Part shown: piece by piece, positions 18,048 to 26,399 of the stretch
Numbering within the stretch: the stretch's first letter is position 1
Layout of the letters: each line of letters starts with the position of its first letter
Assembly (NCBI RefSeq): GCF_900188375.1
Contig: NZ_FZOO01000002.1
Coordinates: forward strand, 248,001-312,000
Direction: 5' to 3'
Length of the DNA stretch: 64,000 nt
From: Geodermatophilus pulveris
GTDB taxonomy: Bacteria; Actinomycetota; Actinomycetes; Mycobacteriales; Geodermatophilaceae
Translations under genes and position numbers: made by a program
Notes under the pieces: model-generated
Database searches by the model: none
The model's input: only the letters and a program-made list of their open reading frames with translations
What the model was told of the DNA's origin: nothing

Positions 18048-19535
18048 GTGCCCGGCTCCCGCTCCCCCGCCGAGCGCCCCGCCAGCCCGCCGTCCCCCGA
18101 GCCCGACCCCGGGGAGTGCAGCGAGGACGCCGCCCGGCTGGCCGGGCCCGCGGCCGGCGCACCGTGCCGTCCGGCCCTGCCGGCGGCCGGTGCCCCGGGC
18201 AGTGCTCCGGGCGAGGCACCGGCGGGGTCGGCGCCACGGCTGGCCCTGGCGCTGGGTGTCCTGTTCGCCCTGGCCGGCAGCGGCTCCTCCGCCGCGGCGG
18301 TGGCGCTGCCGGGGCTCGGTACCGCACTCGACGTGCCGGCGAGCGCGACGGCGTGGGTCCTCAGCGTCTACGTGCTGGCGCTGGCGGTCACCACGGCGGT
18401 CTACGGCCGGCTGGCCGACCTGGCCGGGGTCCGGTGGCCGCTGGTGGCCGGGGTCGTCCTCATGGCCGGTGGCGCACTGCTGGGCGCGGTGGCGCCCACC
18501 CTGCCGGTCCTCCTGGTCGGCCGGGTGCTGCAGGGCGCCGGTGCGGGCGCGGTGCCGGTCCTGGCGACCGCGCTGCTCAGCGCCCGGTACTCCGGCGAGG
18601 TGCGGGCCGCGGCGCTCACCCGGGTGGCCGGGGTGGCCGCCGCCGGCGGCGCGCTGGGCCCCTTCGCCGGCGGCCTGCTGCAGACCTGGGTGGGATGGCG
18701 TGTCGTCCTCGCGCTGCCCGCCGTCGGGCTGCTCCTGCTCCCCCTCATCGCACCCGCCGCCGCCCGGCGGGGCCGCGGCGGGCCGTTCGACGTGCCGGGG
18801 GCCGTGCTGGTCACCGCCTGCGCCGCCGGCCTGGTGCTGCTCGTGCAGTCCCCCGCGGCCGGCGTGACCGTCGCGCTCGCCGGGGCCGCGCTGCTCGCGG
18901 TCGGCGGCTCGGCCGCGGCGGTGCACCTGGCCAGGACCCCGCTGGGCTTCCTGCCCCGCCGGGTGCTCACGTCGGGTGCCGCGGTGACGGCCGCCGGCTG
19001 CGCGGCCGTCGTGCCGGCGGGGTGGTTCGGGCTGCTCCTGGCCGTGCCCGACGTGCTCACCGCACGCGGCTGGTCGCCGCTGCTCACCGGGGCCAGCCTG
19101 GTGCCGGCCGCGGCCGTGGGCCTGTTCGCCTCCCGCTACGCCGGGCGGCTGCTCGCCCGTGCCGGTGCCGTCCGCACGCTCGCGCTGGCCACCGCCCTGA
19201 CGGTGTTCGCGCTGCTCGACGCCGCCGTGGCGGCCGCCGCCGGGATACCCGCGCTGCTGTGCCTGGCGGTCGCGGTGGTGTCGGCCGCGTTCAGCGTGGG
19301 GCAGCCCGCCCTCGTCGAGATCGTCGGCGCGGCGGTCCCGGTCGCCGACCGCGGGGTGGCGCTGGGTGCGGCGACGCTGCTGTTCCTGCTGGGCGGCGGT
19401 GTCGGCACCGCGGCCGTGGCCGGGGTGGGCGCGCTCACCGGCACGGCCGTCGCGCTCGTCGTGCTGGCCGCGCTGCCCGCCGCGGCCACCCTGGTGGCCG
19501 GGGTGTGGTCGGTGCGGGCGGCACGCGCCGGCTGA
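18048..19535 (+). CDS. MFS transporter, probable drug exporter
   Basis: A 495-residue major facilitator with about 12-14 membrane segments. It has the DHA2/EmrB-like pattern: WVLSVYVLALAVTTAVYGRL with ADLAGVR (motif A region), then LVGRVLQGAGAGAVPV (motif B with Arg) and GPFAGGLLQTWVGWRVV (motif C). The first 60 residues are Pro/Ala/Glu-rich and probably cytoplasmic. GTG 18048 has no ribosome site and may be a leaderless start; a shorter start would remove the disordered tail. Substrate not predictable. Confidence 0.82.
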   Translation: MPGSRSPAERPASPPSPEPDPGECSEDAARLAGPAAGAPCRPALPAAGAPGSAPGEAPAGSAPRLALALGVLFALAGSGSSAAAVALPGLGTALDVPASATAWVLSVYVLALAVTTAVYGRLADLAGVRWPLVAGVVLMAGGALLGAVAPTLPVLLVGRVLQGAGAGAVPVLATALLSARYSGEVRAAALTRVAGVAAAGGALGPFAGGLLQTWVGWRVVLALPAVGLLLLPLIAPAAARRGRGGPFDVPGAVLVTACAAGLVLLVQSPAAGVTVALAGAALLAVGGSAAAVHLARTPLGFLPRRVLTSGAAVTAAGCAAVVPAGWFGLLLAVPDVLTARGWSPLLTGASLVPAAAVGLFASRYAGRLLARAGAVRTLALATALTVFALLDAAVAAAAGIPALLCLAVAVVSAAFSVGQPALVEIVGAAVPVADRGVALGAATLLFLLGGGVGTAAVAGVGALTGTAVALVVLAALPAAATLVAGVWSVRAARAG

Positions 19536-19560
19536 GCCCCTGCTGCCGGAGGATGGCGGG

Positions 19561-19728
19561 GTGAAGCCGCTCCTCGCCGTCGTCGCGGTCCTCCTCGTCA
19601 TCGGCCTCGGCGTCGCCGCCGTCGTGCTCGGGGAGGCCGACGACTCCCCCGGTCTCCAGGGCCTGGGGGTCCTGCTCGTCGTGGGCGCGGTCGTGGCCGG
19701 GGTGCGGACGCTGCGCCGCGCCCGGTGA
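19561..19728 (+). CDS. Small two-span membrane protein
   Basis: A 55-residue protein with two hydrophobic segments, LLAVVAVLLVIGLGVAAVVL and GVLLVVGAVVAGV, joined by an acidic loop (GEADDSPG) and ending in TLRRAR. GTG 19561 is 25 bases after the MFS stop. No family recognised. It may be co-transcribed with the transporter. Confidence 0.6.
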   Translation: MKPLLAVVAVLLVIGLGVAAVVLGEADDSPGLQGLGVLLVVGAVVAGVRTLRRAR

Positions 19729-20101
19729 CCGCACGGCCGCGGCCTCCGCCGGGGGACCCGGGCCGGATCGACGGAGGCGTCCTCGGCGGCCCGGCACACG
19801 CGTCGTCCCGGTGCCCGGGCGTCCGCAGCCGTCGACTCCGCCGACGTCGTGCGCCGGCGCGCAGCCTCCACCCGTCCCCGACCGCGCTGCCGTCCACCGC
19901 TGGCAGCGAGGTCGCCGGGACCGTCGAGGCGCTCGGCCCGGACGTCCCCGGCCCGCCGCTGGGCACGCCGGTGTCCACGCTGGTCGGGGCGACGGTCCAC
20001 CGGTCGGACTCCGACCCGGGGCCGGCGCTCCGGGTTCCGGGTTACGCGGACACTGCCGCCGCCGGCGCGCCCCGCGTCCCGGCAGCTGCCACCATCACGT
20101 C
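19729..20101 (+). pseudogene. Remnant of a medium-chain alcohol dehydrogenase/quinone reductase
   Basis: Between 19875 and 19990 the plus strand reads LPSTAGSEVAGTVEALGPDV followed by LGTPVSTLVG. This is the conserved N-terminal 'GxExAGxVxxxGxxV' segment of zinc-type or quinone-type MDR dehydrogenases. The flanking bases do not continue the domain, there is no start or ribosome site, and the nucleotide-binding half is missing. It is best read as a decayed gene fragment. The remainder of the 373-base gap shows nothing else. Confidence 0.5.
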
Positions 20102-20461
20102 ATGGGTCACGCCCACGACGTCCAGGAGGAACTCCGCGAGCCGGCCCGCGCGCTGCGCCGCGCGATCCCGGAGGTCTACGACGGCTACCGCGCGCTGCAC
20201 GCCGCCGCCTACGCCGCGGGTGCGCTGGACCAGAGGACCAAGGAGCTGATCGCGCTGGCCATCGCGGTCAGCGAGGAGTGCGACGGCTGCATCGCGTCGC
20301 ACGCCCGGGGTGCCGCCCGCACCGGCGCCACCGAGGCGGAGGTCGCCGAGGCGCTCGGCGTGGCCATCGCGATGACCGGCGGACCGGGCACCGTGTACGG
20401 CCCGCGCGCCTTCGCGGCGTTCCGGGAGTTCGCCGGGGAGGACGCCGGCCCGACGGGGTGA
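20102..20461 (+). CDS. AhpD-like carboxymuconolactone decarboxylase family protein
   Basis: A 119-residue all-helical protein of the CMD/AhpD family. It has LIALAIAVSEECDGCIASHA, giving the E..CxxC...H redox centre typical of alkylhydroperoxidase-like members, and ALGVAIAMTGGPGTVYG at the end. These small trimers or hexamers reduce peroxides or act with lipoyl partners. ATG 20102 has no strong ribosome site. It converges with the GH3 gene across a hairpin. Confidence 0.85.
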   Translation: MGHAHDVQEELREPARALRRAIPEVYDGYRALHAAAYAAGALDQRTKELIALAIAVSEECDGCIASHARGAARTGATEAEVAEALGVAIAMTGGPGTVYGPRAFAAFREFAGEDAGPTG

Positions 20462-20462
20462 C

Positions 20463-20481
20463 CCGGCCGGACGGCGGCCGG
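20463..20481. terminator. GC-rich hairpin between convergent genes
   Basis: CCGGCCG and CGGCCGG form a perfect 7-bp stem around a 5-base loop. It lies right between the stops of the AhpD-like and GH3 genes. There is no T-run, as is common in such GC-rich genomes. Confidence 0.45.
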
Positions 20482-20485
20482 CGGC

Positions 20486-22942
20486 TCACCCGCCGTCGTC
20501 CAGGGCCAGGGTGGCGCGGACGTCGCCCAGCCCGCGGGCGACCAGCAGCCGGCCGCTGACCGGCAGCCTGGCCCAGCCGCCCGCGTCGGCGTCCCACCGG
20601 CGCCACATCCGGGCGTCGGTGGCCACCTCGACCGGGACGCTCTCCCCCGGCCCGGCGGTCACCGCGGACCACCCGGCCAGGCGCACCGGCTGCCGCGGGT
20701 CCGCCGGGTGCAGGTAGACCTGCACGACCTCCCGGCTCGGCCGGTCACCGGTGTTGGTCACGGTCACCGCGACGCCGGGCACGTCCGGGCCCGGGACCAC
20801 CCGGGCGTCGGCGTAGTCCCACGTGGCGTAACCGAGGCCGGCGCCGAACCAGAAGGCGGGCGCGGGGGCCCGGCCGGCGTGGTGGCCGCGGTGGCCGAGG
20901 AACGGGCCCTCGCCGTAGACCAGCCGCCCCTCCACGGGGGTCACCGACCAGGCCGGCGCGGCGCCGTCCGCGGCGGGGAACGTGGTCACCAGGCGCCCCG
21001 CCGGCTCGATGTCGCCGAGCAGCGCGGCGGCGACCGCGTGCCCGCCCTCCTGACCGGGCAGCCCGGCCCAGAGGACGGCGTCGACCTCGTCCCGCCACGG
21101 CATGAGCACCGGCGTCGCCGCGTTGACGACCACCACCGTCCGCCGGGCGGCCGCGGCGACGGCGCGGACGAGATCGTCCTGGCCGCCGGGCAGGGCGATC
21201 GTCGTCTTGTCGGCCGACTCGGTCTCCTGCTCCTCGGTGAGGCCGACGACGACCACGGCGACGTCGGCCGCCCGCGCCGCGCCGGCCGCCTCGCGCAGGA
21301 CCTCCGCCGGGTCCCGGGTGGCCGGCCGGGCCACCAGCCCGAACAGGCCGGCCCCGGTCGTCCGGCCGTCGCGGCCCGGCCCGGGGGCGCCCCGCAGGTC
21401 CACCGTGGCCGCGACGAGGTCCCCGTCCGCGACGTCGGCGTCCACCGTGCGGGCCGGCGGCCGGAGCACCGCCTCGCCGACGTCGGACCCGGTGAGCCGC
21501 AGCTCGAACCGCGCCACCTCCCGGCCGGCGACCCGGAGCTCCCAGCGGCCCACGCCGAGGGCACCGAGCTGCAGCCGCCCGCCCTGCGGCACCCGCGCCC
21601 GCAGCCGGACCAGCTCGGCCGGCTCCGGGAGGTCGTCGTCGACCCCGACCACCGTGCTCGCCGCGGCCGCGTGCCGCTCCTCGACCACCGCGCCGTCCGC
21701 GCGGAGCAGCGTGGCCTGCACACCAGGCCCACCTGTCCCCGGGTGCAGCACCGAGCCGAACCGGGCCGGCACCGGGCGGCTGCGCACCTCGACGCCGTCC
21801 ACGACGGTGACCGCCGGCCCGAGCAGCGCGGTGAGCCCCTCGGCCACGCTGACCTGGTACGGCGGGGTGACCTGCGCCGACCCGCCGCCCATGTCGACCG
21901 TCTCGGCGGCGTGCCGGCCGACGAGGGCCACGGTCGCCCCCCGGGACAGCGGCAGGGTCCCGCGCTCGTTGCGCAGCACGGTCATCCCCTGCGCCGCCAG
22001 GCGGGTGAGCTGCCCGCGGCGCACGGCGCTGTCCGGGGCGGGCGGGTCCTCCCGCGATCCCTCCCGGGGCGGCCCGAGGGCGCCGACCCGCCTGGCCAGC
22101 CGCAGCAGACGGCGCAGGTGGTCGTCGACGACGTCCTCGGCGACCTCGCCGGCGGTGACCGCCGCGACGAGCGCGTCGCCCCAGGGGCCGACCGGCCCGG
22201 GCATCACCAGGTCCAGGCCGCCGTTCGCGGACGGAGCGGTGGTCCGCGTGGCCCACCAGTCGGACACCACCAGGCCGGCCCAGCCCCACTCGCCCTTGAC
22301 GACGCCGTTGAGCAGGGCGTCGTGCTCGGTGCACGCGACGCCGTTGACGCGGTTGTAGGCGGCCATGACCGTCCACGGGTCGGCGTCGGCGACCGCGATC
22401 TCGAACGGCAGCAGGTAGACCTCCCGCAGGGTGGCCTCGTCGACCACGCTGTCGACGGTGTGCCGGTCGGTCTCGGACTCGTTGGCGACCAGGTGCTTGA
22501 GGCAGGCGCCGACGCCCTGCTCCTGCAGCCCGCGGACGTAGGCGGCGGCCAGCCGGCCGGTGAGGTACGGGTCCTCGGAGTACGCCTCGAACAGCCGCCC
22601 GCCCAGGACGCTGCGGTGCAGGTTGACCGTCGGGCCGAGGACGACGTGCACCGACCGGGCCCGGGCCTCCTCGGCGAGCAGGCCGCCGGCCTCTGCGGCC
22701 ACCTCCTCGCTCCAGGACGAGGCGAGCAGCGTGGCGTTCGGGAGCAGGGCGGCCGTCCGGCCGCCGGAGAACCGCAGCCCGCGGACGCCGGTCGGCCCGT
22801 CGGACAGGCGCAGCGCGGCCAGCCCGATGGACTCCTCGGCCGCGAGGGTGAACATGCCGGCGCCGGTCAGCAGCGACACCTTGGCCGGCAGGTCCAGCGC
22901 GCCGACCAGCCCGGCGGGGCCGGGCGGGGGGTCCAGGGTCAC
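20486..22942 (-). CDS. Glycoside hydrolase family 3 beta-glucosidase
   Basis: An 818-residue GH3 enzyme that would release glucose or another sugar from the non-reducing end of beta-glucosides. The nucleophile is Asp228 in GLVVSDWWATR. CLKHLVANESE gives the substrate-binding KH region and LGPTVNLHRS the start of the barrel. The middle has a PA14-like insert near residues 400-500, and the C-terminus (VTVTNTGDRPSREVVQVYLH) is the fibronectin III-like domain. No signal peptide, so it is intracellular and would act on imported oligosaccharides. GTG 22942 with GGGAG upstream is preferred to GTG 22978. Confidence 0.92.
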   Translation of the reverse strand: MTLDPPPGPAGLVGALDLPAKVSLLTGAGMFTLAAEESIGLAALRLSDGPTGVRGLRFSGGRTAALLPNATLLASSWSEEVAAEAGGLLAEEARARSVHVVLGPTVNLHRSVLGGRLFEAYSEDPYLTGRLAAAYVRGLQEQGVGACLKHLVANESETDRHTVDSVVDEATLREVYLLPFEIAVADADPWTVMAAYNRVNGVACTEHDALLNGVVKGEWGWAGLVVSDWWATRTTAPSANGGLDLVMPGPVGPWGDALVAAVTAGEVAEDVVDDHLRRLLRLARRVGALGPPREGSREDPPAPDSAVRRGQLTRLAAQGMTVLRNERGTLPLSRGATVALVGRHAAETVDMGGGSAQVTPPYQVSVAEGLTALLGPAVTVVDGVEVRSRPVPARFGSVLHPGTGGPGVQATLLRADGAVVEERHAAAASTVVGVDDDLPEPAELVRLRARVPQGGRLQLGALGVGRWELRVAGREVARFELRLTGSDVGEAVLRPPARTVDADVADGDLVAATVDLRGAPGPGRDGRTTGAGLFGLVARPATRDPAEVLREAAGAARAADVAVVVVGLTEEQETESADKTTIALPGGQDDLVRAVAAAARRTVVVVNAATPVLMPWRDEVDAVLWAGLPGQEGGHAVAAALLGDIEPAGRLVTTFPAADGAAPAWSVTPVEGRLVYGEGPFLGHRGHHAGRAPAPAFWFGAGLGYATWDYADARVVPGPDVPGVAVTVTNTGDRPSREVVQVYLHPADPRQPVRLAGWSAVTAGPGESVPVEVATDARMWRRWDADAGGWARLPVSGRLLVARGLGDVRATLALDDGG

Positions 22943-22987
22943 GGTCCGGCTCCCGTCGGTCGGTGGCGGTCCGGGCACGGCCGCCGG

Positions 22988-23278
22988 TCAGCCGGGCGGC
23001 GGCCGACGCAGCCCGCCGGCCGCGACCAGCACGGCCGCGACGGCGACCTGCGGCCCGACGGAGAGCAGGGCGGGGCGCCAGTCGCCGCCGGCCGCCGGCA
23101 GCGGCACGCCGGAGAGGTCCAGTGTGGCGTGCGGGACGACGGCCGGCAGGACCGAGCCGCCGGTGTGCAGGAACACCCAGGTGCAGCCGACGGCGCAGGC
23201 CGGGAGCGGGACGAGCGGCAGCCAGACCGGCCGCCCCTCGAGCGCCGCCCCGCCGGCGGGCGCCCGGCGTCCATGCCG
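22988..23278 (-). pseudogene. C-terminal remnant of a CPBP (CAAX-type) intramembrane protease
   Basis: The minus strand reads CAVGCTWVFLHTGGSVLPAV then VPHATLDLSG, which is the last conserved block of CPBP/Abi membrane proteases (T-W-x-F-x-R/H-T-G-x-S, H-x-x-x-N/D). A final membrane segment follows and a normal stop is at 22988. The EExxxR and FxxxH blocks that should precede it are absent; the region upstream belongs to the GrpB-like gene. No start is seen. It is a truncated leftover. Confidence 0.55.
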
Positions 23279-23295
23279 CGGGTCGCGGGGCGGCG

Positions 23296-23829
23296 CTACG
23301 CCGGCGGCCGGCCGAGGACGGCGTCGACGAACTCCGCCTTGCCCCTGGTGTAGGCCTCCCGGTCGTCCGCGTGCTCGGCGGCCAGCTCCCGCTTGAGGGC
23401 GGCGTACCGCCGCGCCAGCGCGGGGTCGCGGCGCAGCGCGTCCCGGAAGGCCAGCTGCTCGGCCCACCGGGGGTCGCCGGCGAGCAGCAGGTGCAGGTGG
23501 ACCGCCCGCGCACCGTCGACGACCCGGACCAGCAGCCGCCGCCACGGCCGGGCGTCGAGCACCGGGGGCACCAGGTGCCACCCGTCGCCGAGGGCCGCGG
23601 CGACCGCCGGCGCGCTCTCGAGGTCGGCGACGGCGGCCTGCAGGTCCAGGACCGGCTTGGCGTCCAGGCCGGGGACCGCCGTGGACCCGACGTGCTCCAC
23701 CGGGGCGACGAGCCACCGGGCGAGCGTCCCGTCCAGCTCCCGGCACAGCCGCTCCCCGCGCTGCTGCCACGCCGGGTCCGCGGGGCGCACCTCCACCCGC
23801 TCGGTCGCCCACGCGGGCCACTGCGTCAT
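23296..23829 (-). CDS. GrpB-family (UPF0157) nucleotidyltransferase-like protein
   Basis: A 177-residue protein of the GrpB/UPF0157 group, which has a nucleotidyltransferase fold. The signature is VEHVGSTAVPGLDAKPVLDL, with the family's G-S-[TS]-x-x-x-G-x-x-x-K-x-x-x-D pattern complete. HLHLLLAGDPRWAEQLAFRD is the second block. ATG 23829 is chosen as the family start; the open frame to 23925 is Pro-rich noise. The biochemical role is unproven; some members fuse to CoaE. Confidence 0.88.
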   Translation of the reverse strand: MTQWPAWATERVEVRPADPAWQQRGERLCRELDGTLARWLVAPVEHVGSTAVPGLDAKPVLDLQAAVADLESAPAVAAALGDGWHLVPPVLDARPWRRLLVRVVDGARAVHLHLLLAGDPRWAEQLAFRDALRRDPALARRYAALKRELAAEHADDREAYTRGKAEFVDAVLGRPPA

Positions 23830-23878
23830 GCCGCGGATCGTCCCCGGCGGCGGTGCCCGCGCGCACCCCGGGCCCCGG

Positions 23879-26029
23879 TCAGGAGGCGGCGGCGGCCCCC
23901 TGGCCGGCGGGCGCCCCGAGCGCATCGGTCAGCAGCGCGACCAGCGCCCCGAGCCGCACGTCGGCCGTCGCGGACGCCTCCTCGTCGGAGCCGTCCAGCG
24001 CCCGCGCGGCGAGCCCGGCCTTGCCCTCGACCAGCTCGGCGATCCGGGCGTCGATGGTCTGGGCGGCGATGATGCGCCACGCGGTGACCGGCTCGGTCTG
24101 CCCGATGCGGTGGCTGCGGTCGATGGCCTGCGTCTGCTCCGCGTCGGTCCAGGACAGCTCGGCCAGCACCACGTTGGAGGCGACCTGCAGGTTCAGGCCC
24201 ACCCCGGCCGCGGTCAGCGAGCACACGGCCACGGCGACGTCCGGGTCCTCGACGAAGGCGTCGACGTTGGCCTGCCGCACGGTGGGCGTCTGGTCCCCGC
24301 GGATCGACGAGTACCGCACCCCCTGCCGGGCGAACGCCTCCTCGGCGGCGTCCATCACGTCGACGTGCTTGGCGAAGAACACCACCTTGCCGGCGCTGCG
24401 GGCCAGCTGGGCGGCGTAGTCCGCGGCCAGCCCGGCCTTGGCCAGGCCGATGCGCCGCATCATGCTGAACACGTTCTCGCCGGACTGCGCGGTGCTCGCC
24501 TCCTTGAGCTCCGCGCGGGCCACCCGGCGCACCAGCTCGGTGTCGATGCCGCCGTCGGGGACCCCCGCGGACCGGTTGGCCAGCGCGGTCTCGTAGCGCG
24601 CCACCATCCGGCGGGCGAGGTCGCGCTCGGCCGCGCGGATCGACCGGCCCGCCGGTCCGTCCAGCTCGACGGGGAGGTCGGCGATGCGGCGGGCGGGGAT
24701 GTCGGCGGCCACGTCGACCTTGCGGCGGCGCACGATGCCGAGGTCGATCACGCACCGGCGGGCGGCGGCGGAGAAGCCGGGGTCCGCGGGCGTCAGCCCG
24801 GTCGCCTCGAGGGTCTCCATGAGCTCGCCGCGGGGCGTGCCGCCGTCGGTCCAGCCGAGGAACTGCCAGATCGCCCGGAAGTCGTCGACGTCGTTGATGA
24901 GCGGGGTGCCGGTCAGCGCCATCAGCAGCGGCCGCGCGGTGCGCGTCCGGATGCGGTCGGCGAGCGCGAGGACGTGCTGCGAGCGCTGGGAGGTCGGGTT
25001 CTTGATGAAGTGCGCCTCGTCCACGACCATGCCGCGGAACCCCAGGTCACCGAGCCACCGGGCGTGCCGGTCGAGCACGTCGTAGTTGACGACGACGACG
25101 TCGGCGAAGCCGTCGACGGTCTCGCCGTCGCCCTGCACCACGGTGGCCGCGCGGTGCGGCGTCCACCGGGCCGCCTCGCGCGCCCAGTTGGTCTTGACCA
25201 CGTTGGGCACGACGACGAGCAGCGGGTAGGCGTCCGCGGCCTCGGCGGCCAGCAGTGCCTGGGCGGTCTTGCCCAGGCCCGGCTCGTCGGCGAGCAGGAA
25301 GGTGCGGTGGCCGGCAGCGGCCGCGGCGACCAGCTGCCCCTGGTGCGGCATCAGCTCGTGGCCCGCCGGGGTGAACCGGGCCGTCGGCACCGGCAGCGCC
25401 ATGCAGGCCGGCGCTCCCCCGCCGGCGCGCTCGAAGGAGGCCAGCAGCGGGCCGAGCAGCTCCCAGCCGGCCAGCCGCTGGGGGCGGGCCGCGCGCTGCG
25501 GGGCGGCGGAGAAGTCGGGGGCGAGGAAGGGGTTGGCCAGCTGCCGGGACACCACCGACTGCGGCACGACCTGCCGGCCGGTGCCGGCCGGCGCGGTCGC
25601 GACCTGCGCCGGCGCGGCCTGCTCGGGCTCGGGCTCGACGCCGAGCTCGCGCAGCAGCTCCCGCCGGCGCGACCGGGCGGCGTCGGAGACGACGGCGTCG
25701 TCGGCGAGCAGCGCCAGCAGCCCGGCGTCGCGGACGGCGGTCGTCGCCAGCACGGTCGCGATGCCGTCCAGGCGCTTGAGCTGCTCCGCGCGGTGGCCGT
25801 CGGCGCCGCCGGCGCCCGCCAGGACGCGGGCGCGCTCCTCGCGCAGCATCAGGGCGACGGCCTGGAACGTGGCGCGCACGCCGGGCGTCACCCGGCCGCG
25901 GCGGGCGGCCGCCTCCACCTCGCGGGCGGCGGCGGTGAGCACCGAGACCAGGTCGCGGCGACGGGTCCGTCGCTGCTCCCGGGGGGTGGTGCGGCGAGCG
26001 CCCGTCTGGCGCCGGCCGGGTCGAGCCAC
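23879..26029 (-). CDS. SNF2-type DEAD/DEAH helicase
   Basis: A 716-residue ATPase of the SNF2/SMARCAL1-like helicase group. Residues 1-210 are a helical Arg/Ala-rich region. The motor begins with FTPAGHELMPHQ, Walker A ADEPGLGKTAQ, then VVDEAHFIKN (DEAH) and MALTGTPLIND. The helicase C half has GKVVFFAKHVDVM, then GVGLNLQ and IDRSHRIGQ. Such enzymes move along duplex DNA and remodel forks or protein complexes. GTG 26029 has GAGGAG just upstream. It is divergent from the GH15 gene. Confidence 0.9.
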   Translation of the reverse strand: MARPGRRQTGARRTTPREQRRTRRRDLVSVLTAAAREVEAAARRGRVTPGVRATFQAVALMLREERARVLAGAGGADGHRAEQLKRLDGIATVLATTAVRDAGLLALLADDAVVSDAARSRRRELLRELGVEPEPEQAAPAQVATAPAGTGRQVVPQSVVSRQLANPFLAPDFSAAPQRAARPQRLAGWELLGPLLASFERAGGGAPACMALPVPTARFTPAGHELMPHQGQLVAAAAAGHRTFLLADEPGLGKTAQALLAAEAADAYPLLVVVPNVVKTNWAREAARWTPHRAATVVQGDGETVDGFADVVVVNYDVLDRHARWLGDLGFRGMVVDEAHFIKNPTSQRSQHVLALADRIRTRTARPLLMALTGTPLINDVDDFRAIWQFLGWTDGGTPRGELMETLEATGLTPADPGFSAAARRCVIDLGIVRRRKVDVAADIPARRIADLPVELDGPAGRSIRAAERDLARRMVARYETALANRSAGVPDGGIDTELVRRVARAELKEASTAQSGENVFSMMRRIGLAKAGLAADYAAQLARSAGKVVFFAKHVDVMDAAEEAFARQGVRYSSIRGDQTPTVRQANVDAFVEDPDVAVAVCSLTAAGVGLNLQVASNVVLAELSWTDAEQTQAIDRSHRIGQTEPVTAWRIIAAQTIDARIAELVEGKAGLAARALDGSDEEASATADVRLGALVALLTDALGAPAGQGAAAAS

Positions 26030-26399
26030 GGACTCCTCCTCTGGGCTGCCGGCCGGGGTGGCCGTGGCAGCAGGTCGCACGGTCGCGCGGGCACGTCCCG
26101 GGCGGGGGGCCCGGCGCTCGGGACGCCGAGCCGGCCGGCGGTCCCCGGGGCGACGACGCCACCGGGCCCCGGCAGGTTCTCACAGGGCCGGGCGGGCCGC
26201 CGGTGGACGGGCCGGTGACCGTGACACGAGGGCACCGCCGCGCGACCGGCCGGCCCCTCCCTCAGCCCAACGCATCCGTGCGCGCATGATTCCCGGCCGG
26301 TGCGCGCCGTGCGCCGCCGGGCCGGCAACGCAGGGTTCACCACGGCGGACGGAGGGCAGGCACGTCCCGACCGACCGACGTCCGGAGGAGCGGTGGACC
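26030..26399. other. Divergent intergenic region, helicase/GH15
   Basis: 370 bases with promoters for both flanking genes. The ribosome site of the GH15 gene, GGAGGAG, is at 26383-26389. No confident -10 boxes, repeats or coding frames are seen. Confidence 0.4.
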
